IMG/VR virus record: IMGVR_UViG_3300042507_002862 | Coordinates: 1-60,520 of that record | DNA length: 60,520 nucleotides | Direction: 5' to 3' (one strand) | Source: a virus | Shown: positions 16,098 to 22,077 of the stretch, in pieces | Layout of the letters: the number at the start of each line of letters is the position of its first letter | Numbering within the stretch: position 1 is the stretch's first letter | The notes under the pieces: model-generated | The model's input: only the letters and a program-made list of their open reading frames with translations | Databases searched by the model: none | What the model was told of the DNA's origin: nothing | Translations under genes and position numbers: made by a program

Positions 16098-16387
16098 GCT
16101 TTCTCCTGTTCTCCAGACCCCAGCGGCTGTACGAAAACATCCTTACGTTCCGCACGCTCAGCACCAACATTCGCACATGGGTGGAGCGAGACAAGCGTGG
16201 CCCAAATGACCAAGAGGACTTTGTTACTATCAACGCCTATGTGCAGGCTAACCGGCAGGTGATTGATAGCCAAGCGATGATTGACACAGCTGAGATGCTG
16301 ACCAAGGATTTCCCCCGCATCGTCGCGGTGGAAGTCCAGAACGGCAGTCGTACTAACGGTGTTATTATTTACCCGAGGTGGACATGA
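16094..16387 (+). CDS. Small hypothetical protein, paralogue of 18989 gene
   Basis: 97 residues starting in an ATGA overlap. The second half reads AEMLTKDFPRIVAVEVQNGS followed by a TNGVIIYP strand. This resembles the gene at 18989-19252 (AIKLLAEQFPSLTLVEARHS, NGLLARY) in helix-strand order and key hydrophobics, so the two are probably diverged paralogues. An alpha/beta adaptor-like fold is likely; function unknown. Confidence 0.7.
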   Translation: MSFLLFSRPQRLYENILTFRTLSTNIRTWVERDKRGPNDQEDFVTINAYVQANRQVIDSQAMIDTAEMLTKDFPRIVAVEVQNGSRTNGVIIYPRWT

Positions 16388-16611
16388 TTATTTCTATCGA
16401 ACTTAGCGACGAAGACTGGTCGTTTATCAGCGAAGCTCTTGGCATGCTTGCCGTGGACTCAGACGGCAGCGCAGAGGAGTGCCTTAACGACGAGTCTGCC
16501 TATGACTTTCATATCGAAAACTCCTGCACTGCGGCCCGCTTGGACGGCTACATAAGCACCGCCGTCAGCAACGCCATGAACAGGATGCGCCCCAAGTTCA
16601 GCGAGAACTGA
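16384..16611 (+). CDS. Small acidic protein
   Basis: 75 residues from the ATG at 16384 (CGAGG site, ATGA overlap with the previous stop); an in-frame GTG at 16378 is less likely. Acidic throughout, opening with IISIELSDEDWSFISEALGML. Acidic small phage proteins often mimic DNA or bind host enzymes, but nothing here proves that. No family recognised. Confidence 0.65.
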   Translation: MIISIELSDEDWSFISEALGMLAVDSDGSAEECLNDESAYDFHIENSCTAARLDGYISTAVSNAMNRMRPKFSEN

Positions 16612-16612
16612 C

Positions 16613-16840
16613 ATGACCCTTCCATGCGAGCGTACCCGCAGCGTCCTTTCCGCCCAGCAGTTTCTACTGCGGCTTGCCACCCCATACGGTGGCGGGCTGA
16701 AGCGGATCCCATCAGAGGCGAGAGACGAGGCGAGGCGGTTGCTTCGGCATTACCCAAGCTGGCTGGACTTCACACTCCCCGGGCACTTCGACGCCGATGC
16801 TGCCCGGGACTTTGCTGAGCGGGAGAATGCTCCCGAATAG
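16613..16840 (+). CDS. BPSL0761-like small protein
   Basis: 75 residues. The opening TLPCERTRSVLSAQQFLLRL and the later EARRLLRHYPSW match my memory of the short BPSL0761 family found in bacteria and phages (ERTRxxxxxxxFL...LLRHYP). The function of that family is unknown to me. It starts one base after the preceding TGA, so it is in the same operon. Confidence 0.6.
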   Translation: MTLPCERTRSVLSAQQFLLRLATPYGGGLKRIPSEARDEARRLLRHYPSWLDFTLPGHFDADAARDFAERENAPE

Positions 16841-16843
16841 TGC

Positions 16844-16862
16844 GACCAACGTGGTGTTGGTC
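16844..16862 (+). promoter_or_regulatory. Perfect 7-bp inverted repeat
   Basis: GACCAAC, GTGGT loop, GTTGGTC, in the 52-base gap before the secreted protein gene. Without a T-run it is more likely an operator or leader hairpin than a terminator. Confidence 0.4.
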
Positions 16863-16892
16863 TGATGGATGGTTCGTAACGAAAGGATTCGT

Positions 16893-17189
16893 ATGCGTTA
16901 CTTTGTGTTGCTCGCCCTGTTCCTGACTGCCGCCACCGCCAATGCTGACGGCAGCTACCGCACGCGGACGGTCACCGTCTACCGTTCCGCACAGGCCGAT
17001 GCGGATGAGATGGCCCGCACCGGCATCCTCCGACACCGGGGTGGCCAGGGATACGAAGGGATCGGCTTCTCCACCGTCAGTAGTGACGCCGCCTGCCGTG
17101 CCTCATGCTACTGGGGCCAGCGGAAGGTGAAGGAAGTTGCCGTGTCCCGCGGCTCGCGCGGCTGGTTCGCTTGCGTCCGCTACTGGTGA
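16893..17189 (+). CDS. Small secreted Cys-containing protein
   Basis: 98 residues from the ATG at 16893 (GAAAGGA site). A clear signal peptide (MRYFVLLALFLTAATANA) with cleavage expected after ANA. The mature part has three Cys and an aromatic C-terminal block (SCYWGQRKVKEVAVSRGSRG then WFACVRYW). I recall similar tails in planctomycete secreted proteins, a weak hint to the host. An exported early-phase protein could act at the envelope, for example in superinfection exclusion, which is inference. Confidence 0.75.
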   Translation: MRYFVLLALFLTAATANADGSYRTRTVTVYRSAQADADEMARTGILRHRGGQGYEGIGFSTVSSDAACRASCYWGQRKVKEVAVSRGSRGWFACVRYW

Positions 17190-17194
17190 TACCT

Positions 17195-17255
17195 AGCCAC
17201 CCGGCAGGACGGCAGCGGACTGATAAACCGTGTCGCCCACACCTGCCGGGTGGCT
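17195..17255 (+). terminator. Large 14-bp perfect inverted repeat
   Basis: AGCCACCCGGCAGG (17195-17208) pairs perfectly with CCTGCCGGGTGGCT (17242-17255) around a 33-base loop, followed by TTTCC. It lies between the secreted protein gene and the DUF551-like gene. It may be a terminator or a folded RNA. A related-looking repeat sits at 33078-33141. Confidence 0.55.
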
Positions 17256-17278
17256 TTCCACTTCCTGGAATCTGGAAC

Positions 17279-17809
17279 ATGACCAAGCGAGACAGGCAAA
17301 TGAGGGAGTACGCAGCAGAGGGCGACATCGTCGCCCGGCTGCGGGAAGCCTCGCACTTCGCACTGATGGACGCCGCCCGGGAGTGGGTGCGTGAAGCCGC
17401 CGACGAGATCGAACGTCTGCGAGAGGGGCGGGTACTGGACGGCGAATCCATTGGCATATTGATTGGCGAGTGCCAAGACCTGCATGACCGCTGCATCAAC
17501 GGCGAGCCGACCGAAGAGTGGATCCCGGTGACAGAGCAGCTGCCGCCAGAGCCCGGGCGCTACGTGGCACGGCCGGACGGTGGCATGTGGTACTACTGCG
17601 ACTTCGACGGGGAATTCCTGGTTGAGAAGGGCGCGGCCCCCATCACCCACTGGATGCCCGACACCCCGCTCAGCCTAGACATGCGGCTGCAGGCACTGCC
17701 AGACCGGCTGGCTCAGGAGGTGAGAAAAGAATTGGCCTCAACTCGGTGGCGAGCCAAGGTTCAAACGAATATCATCGCCCGACTGAAGGCTGCATTGGAG
17801 AGGCGATGA
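17279..17809 (+). CDS. DUF551-domain protein
   Basis: 176 residues from the ATG at 17279. An N-terminal helical part (about 1-70) precedes a DUF551-like core: EEWIPVTEQLPPEPGRYVA (about 79-97), an aromatic strand and ITHWMPDTP (about 122-130), the W-P...LP...THWMP pattern of that family. A basic helical tail follows. DUF551 proteins are common in phages and their role is unknown. The next gene starts on its stop as ATGA. Confidence 0.72.
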   Translation: MTKRDRQMREYAAEGDIVARLREASHFALMDAAREWVREAADEIERLREGRVLDGESIGILIGECQDLHDRCINGEPTEEWIPVTEQLPPEPGRYVARPDGGMWYYCDFDGEFLVEKGAAPITHWMPDTPLSLDMRLQALPDRLAQEVRKELASTRWRAKVQTNIIARLKAALERR

Positions 17810-17952
17810 GCGGGACACTGATCATAATGACAGGGGTGATTTACTTGTATGTGTCCGTTGAGCAAGGGCTTCACGGAAACGTAGGCATGTCAATCACTTA
17901 CGCCGCATACGCCGCTGCCAATGTTGGACTCTGGATGATGGCCAGTAAATAA
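17806..17952 (+). CDS. Two-helix small membrane protein
   Basis: 48 residues, ATGA overlap with the DUF551 gene. Two hydrophobic segments (about 3-16 and 28-46) separated by a short polar turn (VEQGLHGNVG) give a hairpin membrane topology. The size could suit a small holin or a membrane regulator, but it lies far from the protease cassette. Function not assigned. Confidence 0.6.
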   Translation: MSGTLIIMTGVIYLYVSVEQGLHGNVGMSITYAAYAAANVGLWMMASK

Positions 17953-17988
17953 CTCTCGCAACACATAGCCCCCGGATGGGCACACGGT

Positions 17989-18192
17989 ATGAAGATCGGC
18001 CCCCCGCCGAAGGTTAGCTGTGCAAGGCTGACCGCTGCCATGGAATGGCGAAGAGGGGGCAACCCCGCTGAGACGCGCCGACAGGCAATCCAGCGGTTCG
18101 ATGTGTTTCTCTGCGGTAAAGGTGCGATGTCTTCCGACTCCGCGTCCACCGAGGCACAAGCCAATCGCAGCGCAGTGGCAGGGTTGAACTAA
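17989..18192 (+). CDS. Doubtful small ORF in a gene-poor stretch
   Basis: 67 residues, ATG start without a convincing ribosome binding site. Basic, with three Cys/Met-containing patches and no recognised motif. The stretch 17953-18340 otherwise holds only a hairpin at 18261-18304. Either this ORF is real or the stretch is mainly regulatory RNA; the evidence for coding is weak. Confidence 0.25.
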   Translation: MKIGPPPKVSCARLTAAMEWRRGGNPAETRRQAIQRFDVFLCGKGAMSSDSASTEAQANRSAVAGLN

Positions 18193-18260
18193 GGGAACTG
18201 CGTTATCAAAGGTCACACTTAGGGTAGAGGTCTGTGGCTCCAACCGTAAACAGGCTTTTG

Positions 18261-18304
18261 CTGACTCCTTGGAATTTTCCTTTTAGGATTTTCCAGGGAG
18301 TCGG
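18261..18304 (+). promoter_or_regulatory. Long leader hairpin upstream of 18341 gene
   Basis: CTGACTCCTTGGAA (18261-18274) pairs with TTCCAGGGAGTCGG (18291-18304) with two G-T wobbles around a 16-base T-rich loop. It ends 36 bases before the next ATG, so it may be a leader control element or protein-binding hairpin. Confidence 0.45.
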
Positions 18305-18340
18305 TCCAGTTCACCGCACCGAAACAGACATGGGGGTTTT

Positions 18341-18619
18341 ATGGATAAGCGTAGTCTGCCGAATCATAAGGGCTTCTTGGTCCGGTGTAACAGTCTTGGA
18401 GCCGTGAATGGCAAGTCCCATCTGTGGACCGGAGAGGATACGGTGTGCCGCATGTGGGCTACTAGCCTTGTGCAAAGCCAGAAGACCTACAAGGTCACAG
18501 CTGAACCGATGACTCAGCTTTGTGCCCTTTGTCACCCAGAGCGATACGACATGGAATTGTGGATCCGAGAGTCGGTTGCGCTGGCAGATGCACAGCCGTA
18601 TACTCTGCGGAATGAATAA
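18341..18619 (+). CDS. Small protein with CxxC motif, unknown function
   Basis: 92 residues with a GGGGG-type site six bases upstream. A Cys at about 16, another at 36 and a C-terminal LCALCHPE motif (about 61-68) suggest a zinc-binding knuckle. It overlaps the HNH gene start by eight bases, so the two are co-translated. No family recognised. Confidence 0.65.
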   Translation: MDKRSLPNHKGFLVRCNSLGAVNGKSHLWTGEDTVCRMWATSLVQSQKTYKVTAEPMTQLCALCHPERYDMELWIRESVALADAQPYTLRNE

Positions 18620-19010
18620 GGCTGAGCAAAAGGAATTGCTGGCGTGGGTTGAGTTGCACCGCAGCTGTGCTGTGTGCTGGTGGCCTGAGTCTGATGGTCG
18701 GCGCGACCTGGAGGTGCATCACATCATCGGTGGTGCCGGTCGCAAGCATGATGTCAGGAATTACCTGCGCCTCTGCTCCCGATGTCACGGGGTGTATCAC
18801 AGCGGAAAGATTTTCAGTGGACAGGCCGACCTGAACAAAGCTACACTTCTAGGCGTTAAGCAAGAGTGCGACCCGGATAACTATGACCCGGTGTTTCTTG
18901 CATCGCTCAAGCACAAGAAACATTTGGGCTACGACCCGGAACCGCTGCCGGATTACTACCTCCAAGAACGCCAGCGAAACCTCACCTCATGGACGGCGCG
19001 ATCACCATGA
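18612..19010 (+). CDS. HNH endonuclease
   Basis: 132 residues from the ATG at 18612, chosen because everything upstream in this frame overlaps the preceding gene. Zinc-ribbon HNH: CAVCW (about 19-23), LEVHHIIGG (about 34-42, first catalytic His), N and CSRCHGVYHSG (about 60-70). The C-terminal part is basic and unknown. A free-standing HNH nuclease may act in packaging, nicking or mobile-intron-style homing. A second HNH protein is encoded near the head genes at 35571. Confidence 0.82.
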   Translation: MNKAEQKELLAWVELHRSCAVCWWPESDGRRDLEVHHIIGGAGRKHDVRNYLRLCSRCHGVYHSGKIFSGQADLNKATLLGVKQECDPDNYDPVFLASLKHKKHLGYDPEPLPDYYLQERQRNLTSWTARSP

Positions 19011-19252
19011 TCACAGGCACCATGCTCCGCACGGCGAGCTACACGTTCCTGCTGTATTGGGAACCGATGGGCGCGAACACCGACCTCAACATGGGCGGGC
19101 GTGTCGGTCGCTGGCTCAGCCAGAACGAGAAGGCCATCGACAAACTGAAGTGCGGGATGGATGCCATAAAGCTACTGGCAGAACAGTTCCCCAGCCTCAC
19201 GCTAGTGGAGGCCCGCCATTCCAACGGCCTGCTCGCGAGGTATCAGAAATGA
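18989..19252 (+). CDS. Small hypothetical protein, paralogue of 16094 gene
   Basis: 87 residues, ATG at 18989, with an alternative ATG at 19007. Helical middle (QNEKAIDKLKCGMDAIKLLA), then FPSLTLVEARHSNGLLARY, which follows the helix-strand pattern of the gene at 16094-16387. Overlaps both neighbours. Function unknown. Confidence 0.6.
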   Translation: MDGAITMITGTMLRTASYTFLLYWEPMGANTDLNMGGRVGRWLSQNEKAIDKLKCGMDAIKLLAEQFPSLTLVEARHSNGLLARYQK

Positions 19253-19740
19253 ACTCACGTTCCAAAGGTTGCCGCGGGGAACTGGAAGCCTCCAAAGTTT
19301 GGGCGCATGTCATGGGCGGGAAGGCGCGCCGGGGCCAGCAATTTGCCGGGGGAAACGACTCGCCGGACGTGGTCAGCGACTACCCGGGCATTCACCTAGA
19401 GGTGAAGCGATGCGAGCGCGGTAACCCGTATGACTGGGTGTACCAAGCGACCCGAGACGCCAAGGGTAAATGCCCTGTTGTCTTGCACCGCCGAAACAAC
19501 CAGCCTTGGCTACTGATCCTGGAGTTGACCGATGCCCCGAGATTCCTGCTGGAGGCGCAAGCTGGCCCGCAAGCTGAAGGTGTGGGCGGAGGAGCGGTTC
19601 CCCTGCACGTTCCCGGTGAGGGTGTGCGTCCGGCCGGCGGCGGGAATGCCGGAACACCTGGGGTATTTCGCACTGAACGACGATGCCGACCGCGGGGTGA
19701 TCGCCCTGCGCGACAGCCTAGATCGGGACGCACTGGTTGA
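19249..19740 (+). CDS. PD-(D/E)XK endonuclease, Holliday-junction-resolvase-like
   Basis: 163 residues, ATGA overlap. The first 100 residues match a common phage nuclease pattern: SRSKGCRGELEASK, ARRGQQFAGGNDSPDVV (about 27-43), HLEVKRCER (about 49-57) and CPVVLHRRNNQPWLL. Asp and ExK form the metal site. From about residue 105 the sequence turns Gly/Pro/Arg-rich, and a second gene overlaps it by 208 bases in another frame, so the natural end was probably near residue 105. Likely role is junction or branched-DNA cleavage before packaging. Confidence 0.78.
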   Translation: MNSRSKGCRGELEASKVWAHVMGGKARRGQQFAGGNDSPDVVSDYPGIHLEVKRCERGNPYDWVYQATRDAKGKCPVVLHRRNNQPWLLILELTDAPRFLLEAQAGPQAEGVGGGAVPLHVPGEGVRPAGGGNAGTPGVFRTERRCRPRGDRPARQPRSGRTG

Positions 19741-19885
19741 GACTTTCGCGGAGGAGTGGGCGCACGCCCGCACTGCATTTCTGTGTGACGAGGAGGAGCT
19801 AGACAACGATGACCCCTACCACCATCCAAGTTTCTGGGCCGAGTTCGGCCGAATCGTTAAGGCTTGCCGAGAGCGCACTTGGTGA
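19532..19885 (+). CDS. Metallopeptidase-like protein with altered HExxH
   Basis: 117 residues with a GGAG site. The layout matches small zinc-peptidase-like phage proteins, whose usual form is HEWAHA followed by a His-containing HxxxW/F box. Here the helix reads FAEEWAHAR (about 77-85), so the first metal-binding His is Glu. The later HHPSFWAEFGRI box (about 97-108) is kept. It may be inactive or use another ligand. Overlaps the nuclease upstream and the next gene downstream by 77 bases. Confidence 0.6.
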   Translation: MPRDSCWRRKLARKLKVWAEERFPCTFPVRVCVRPAAGMPEHLGYFALNDDADRGVIALRDSLDRDALVETFAEEWAHARTAFLCDEEELDNDDPYHHPSFWAEFGRIVKACRERTW

Positions 19886-20210
19886 GGCCCTGGCCCTCTC
19901 CCCCGACGATCCCTACCTACCCATCTGCGTTGAGCTATGGCGCCTCCTGAGCAGGAAGCGGGGGTACTACGGGTGTGCGGAGGAAAGCCCCCTAGAGAAC
20001 GCGCTAGGCGTTGCAGAGGACGGCATCGAACCGTGGGTTTACCAGCTTGCCAGGATCGGGGAGAAGTGCCGCCGCCTCCGGGGGATGATCGGGTCTGACA
20101 GGACACTAGCTATTAGAGAAACGCTGGCCGACATCGCCGGCCACGCCATTGTGGCCATCGCAATCAATGACAACGTGGGAGAGGATCATGCTCAACGTGA
20201 AGGTAATTAA
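19809..20210 (+). CDS. MazG/DUF1599-like helical protein
   Basis: 133 residues. The pattern RKRGYYGCAEESPLENA, then PWVYQLARIGEKCRRL and a final ETLADIAGHAIVAIAI helix, resembles the helical phage proteins of the DUF1599/MazG-like type that I recall (Y...DPLAN...P...R...K..R...DT..D.A.Y...A). Related all-helical proteins hydrolyse nucleotides, but metal ligands cannot be assigned with confidence here. Part of the early/middle operon. Confidence 0.55.
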   Translation: MTPTTIQVSGPSSAESLRLAESALGEALALSPDDPYLPICVELWRLLSRKRGYYGCAEESPLENALGVAEDGIEPWVYQLARIGEKCRRLRGMIGSDRTLAIRETLADIAGHAIVAIAINDNVGEDHAQREGN

Positions 20211-20544
20211 GTTCCTGCTGGCCAACCAGGCTGCGCTCCTGCAGGTGGTTGCCATTGCCAAGTCTTGGCGCAAAGACCTGCCCTACGTGGAGCAATGGGC
20301 GCTGGTCGATTCGATTGCCCGCGTGCTGATCCCGATCCTGGAAGCGCAGGCCGTGTCGGTTAAGGCGCTAACGAAGCACCGCTTCCATGATGAGGACTTT
20401 GAAGAGACTGACTACGAAGCCCTGGCCTTCAGCACTGGCGTGGAGTTTGCCGCTCTCGGCATCGACTGGAAGTTGCTGATCGATGTGATCATCCCCATTA
20501 TTATTTCGATCCTCAAGGCACTTGCCGCTGGCAAAGAAGAGTGA
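20188..20544 (+). CDS. Protein with C-terminal hydrophobic segment
   Basis: 118 residues from the ATG at 20188 (GAGAGG site). Amphipathic helices at the start (KVIKFLLANQAALLQVVAI), an acidic middle (DEDFEETDYEA) and a C-terminal hydrophobic helix (LLIDVIIPIIISILKALAAG). Its stop overlaps the GTG of the subtilisin-like protease, so it opens the peptidase cassette. It could be a membrane anchor, holin-like factor or protease partner, which is inference from position. Confidence 0.65.
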   Translation: MLNVKVIKFLLANQAALLQVVAIAKSWRKDLPYVEQWALVDSIARVLIPILEAQAVSVKALTKHRFHDEDFEETDYEALAFSTGVEFAALGIDWKLLIDVIIPIIISILKALAAGKEE

Positions 20545-21482
20545 GCGGGTTCGTCCATCTCCCACCCTACCGGGTCAACCTAGACGCCCCTCGCGCTCTC
20601 CAGCATGGTGTTGACTGGGGTGTCTGTTCCTACGGGATCCCCTCTCTGTGGCAGAAGTCACAGGGCGAAGGCGTGACGGTGGCGGTGATCGACAGTGGCG
20701 TGGCCAAGCACCCTGCCCTGGACGATGCGGTGGTTGACTACCGCAACTTCACCAGCGACTCCGATGCCCATGACACGCTCGGTCATGGCACGCATGTGAG
20801 TGGGATCATCGCCGCCCGCAGCGGGCTGGCCAAAGGGATTGCCCCCGCCTCCAAGATCCTGTCGCTGAAGGTCTTGGGGCACAGCGGCATGGGAAGCAAC
20901 GAGTGGGTGGCGCAGGCCGTGCGTCATGCCGTCGAAGCCAAGGCGCAGATCATCTCCATGTCCTTGGGGTCTAGCCGCACGGACGATGGGGTGCATACCG
21001 CCCTGCGAGAAGCGTACGCCGCCGGCATTGTGGTGGTCTGTGCTGCAGGAAACGACGGTGGCTCGGTCAACTACCCTGCTGCCTACCAAGAAACGGTGGC
21101 CGTTGGTGCGGTCGATAGCCACGGCAATGCCTGTGAGTTCTCCAGCCGCGGGAAGGAGATCGCGGTCGCAGCACCAGGGCAGGACATCACCAGCACATGG
21201 CTGGCCAATGGCTATGCCACCGTGAGCGGTACAAGCATGGCCGCGCCGTTCGTCTCCGGTGTGCTGGCCTTGTACATCAGCGCACAGCACAAGCTGGATC
21301 GCACCGTCAACCATGCCGATGTGATGAAGGCACTGTCCACCACCTGCAAGGACGTTGGCGAGCAAGGCCATGACCACGTCTACGGCTGGGGCTTGGTCGA
21401 TCCGCACAAGCTGCTGAACTTCACCATGCAGGCGAACATCGGCGGCGTCACCATCTTCATCCCCGGAGCCAAGATCCTATGA
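20541..21482 (+). CDS. Subtilisin-like serine protease (S8)
   Basis: 313 residues from a GTG that overlaps the previous stop. The full catalytic set is present: Asp51 (VAVIDSGV), His82 (GHGTHVSG), oxyanion Asn171 (AAGND) and Ser232 (SGTSMAAP). It begins almost directly with the mature-enzyme start (YGIPSLWQ), without a signal peptide and without the usual 60-100 residue inhibitory propeptide. It therefore looks made as an active cytoplasmic or virion-released enzyme. It is followed by membrane-protein genes and the papain-like protease, suggesting a role in host protein processing or lysis. Confidence 0.93.
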   Translation: MSGFVHLPPYRVNLDAPRALQHGVDWGVCSYGIPSLWQKSQGEGVTVAVIDSGVAKHPALDDAVVDYRNFTSDSDAHDTLGHGTHVSGIIAARSGLAKGIAPASKILSLKVLGHSGMGSNEWVAQAVRHAVEAKAQIISMSLGSSRTDDGVHTALREAYAAGIVVVCAAGNDGGSVNYPAAYQETVAVGAVDSHGNACEFSSRGKEIAVAAPGQDITSTWLANGYATVSGTSMAAPFVSGVLALYISAQHKLDRTVNHADVMKALSTTCKDVGEQGHDHVYGWGLVDPHKLLNFTMQANIGGVTIFIPGAKIL

Positions 21483-21691
21483 CCACAGTTCAGATCCTCG
21501 CCCTCGTCGCCGTGCTGGTTGCCGTAGTCCTGACCTACCTGCCCCTCCACACCCTGAAGCTGCCGGCCGGCAAGCCGTCTGTGCTGAAGCAGATCGAAGC
21601 GGTTGTCGCCATCCGCGACTCGCGCACCGACGAGCCAGTGGTTACTGCATGCAACACCCTCCTCGCTGCCCTGCTCCAGGTGAAGCCATGA
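21479..21691 (+). CDS. Small single-span membrane protein
   Basis: 70 residues, ATGA overlap with the protease gene. An N-terminal hydrophobic segment (about 5-22) is followed by a polar, helical cytoplasmic or periplasmic part. Similar in size to small holin or spanin-type proteins, but no family mark. Lies between two protease genes, so a role in their delivery across the membrane is plausible. Confidence 0.65.
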   Translation: MTTVQILALVAVLVAVVLTYLPLHTLKLPAGKPSVLKQIEAVVAIRDSRTDEPVVTACNTLLAALLQVKP

Positions 21692-22077
21692 AGCATCTGC
21701 CCGTGATCATAGCGGTGGTGGTAGCGGCGCTGGCCTTTGTGCCCGCCGCCAAGAAAGCGGACGGCCCGGTCGCAGCTGCGATGGCAAGTGCCAGCCGATC
21801 TGACCGCGCCCACCTGAAGGGAATCTACCTGTCGCTGGCCGATGTCACTGAGAAGGACAACGGCAAACTCATCAGCACCGTAGGCATGTGGCGACAGCTG
21901 CATATCAACACGCTGAAGCTGGCCGCTGCAGACATGCGTGGCAAGTACGCTGGGCTGGACGTTGCCGTTGAGAAGGTGATGGCCGAGAAGTTCCCGATGG
22001 ATGATGTACCACTTAGCACCTCGCTAGTGAACCAGATCGCAGCTGCATGCCGGGAGGTCGCGAAGCAGAGTGAGTGA
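21688..22077 (+). CDS. Exported or membrane-anchored helical protein
   Basis: 129 residues from the ATG at 21688 (ATGA overlap). The N-terminus KHLPVIIAVVVAALAFVPAA is a signal peptide or anchor. The remainder is helical, with basic and acidic residues and one Cys near the end (AAACREVAKQ). Function unknown; placed directly before the intein-containing protease and overlapping its GTG start by eight bases. Confidence 0.68.
   Translation: MKHLPVIIAVVVAALAFVPAAKKADGPVAAAMASASRSDRAHLKGIYLSLADVTEKDNGKLISTVGMWRQLHINTLKLAAADMRGKYAGLDVAVEKVMAEKFPMDDVPLSTSLVNQIAAACREVAKQSE

Noticed and set aside
17898-18164. - strand open frame of 88 codons in the gene-poor stretch
   Set aside because: It overlaps the 48-residue membrane gene antisense, has no ribosome binding site and no neighbouring - strand genes.
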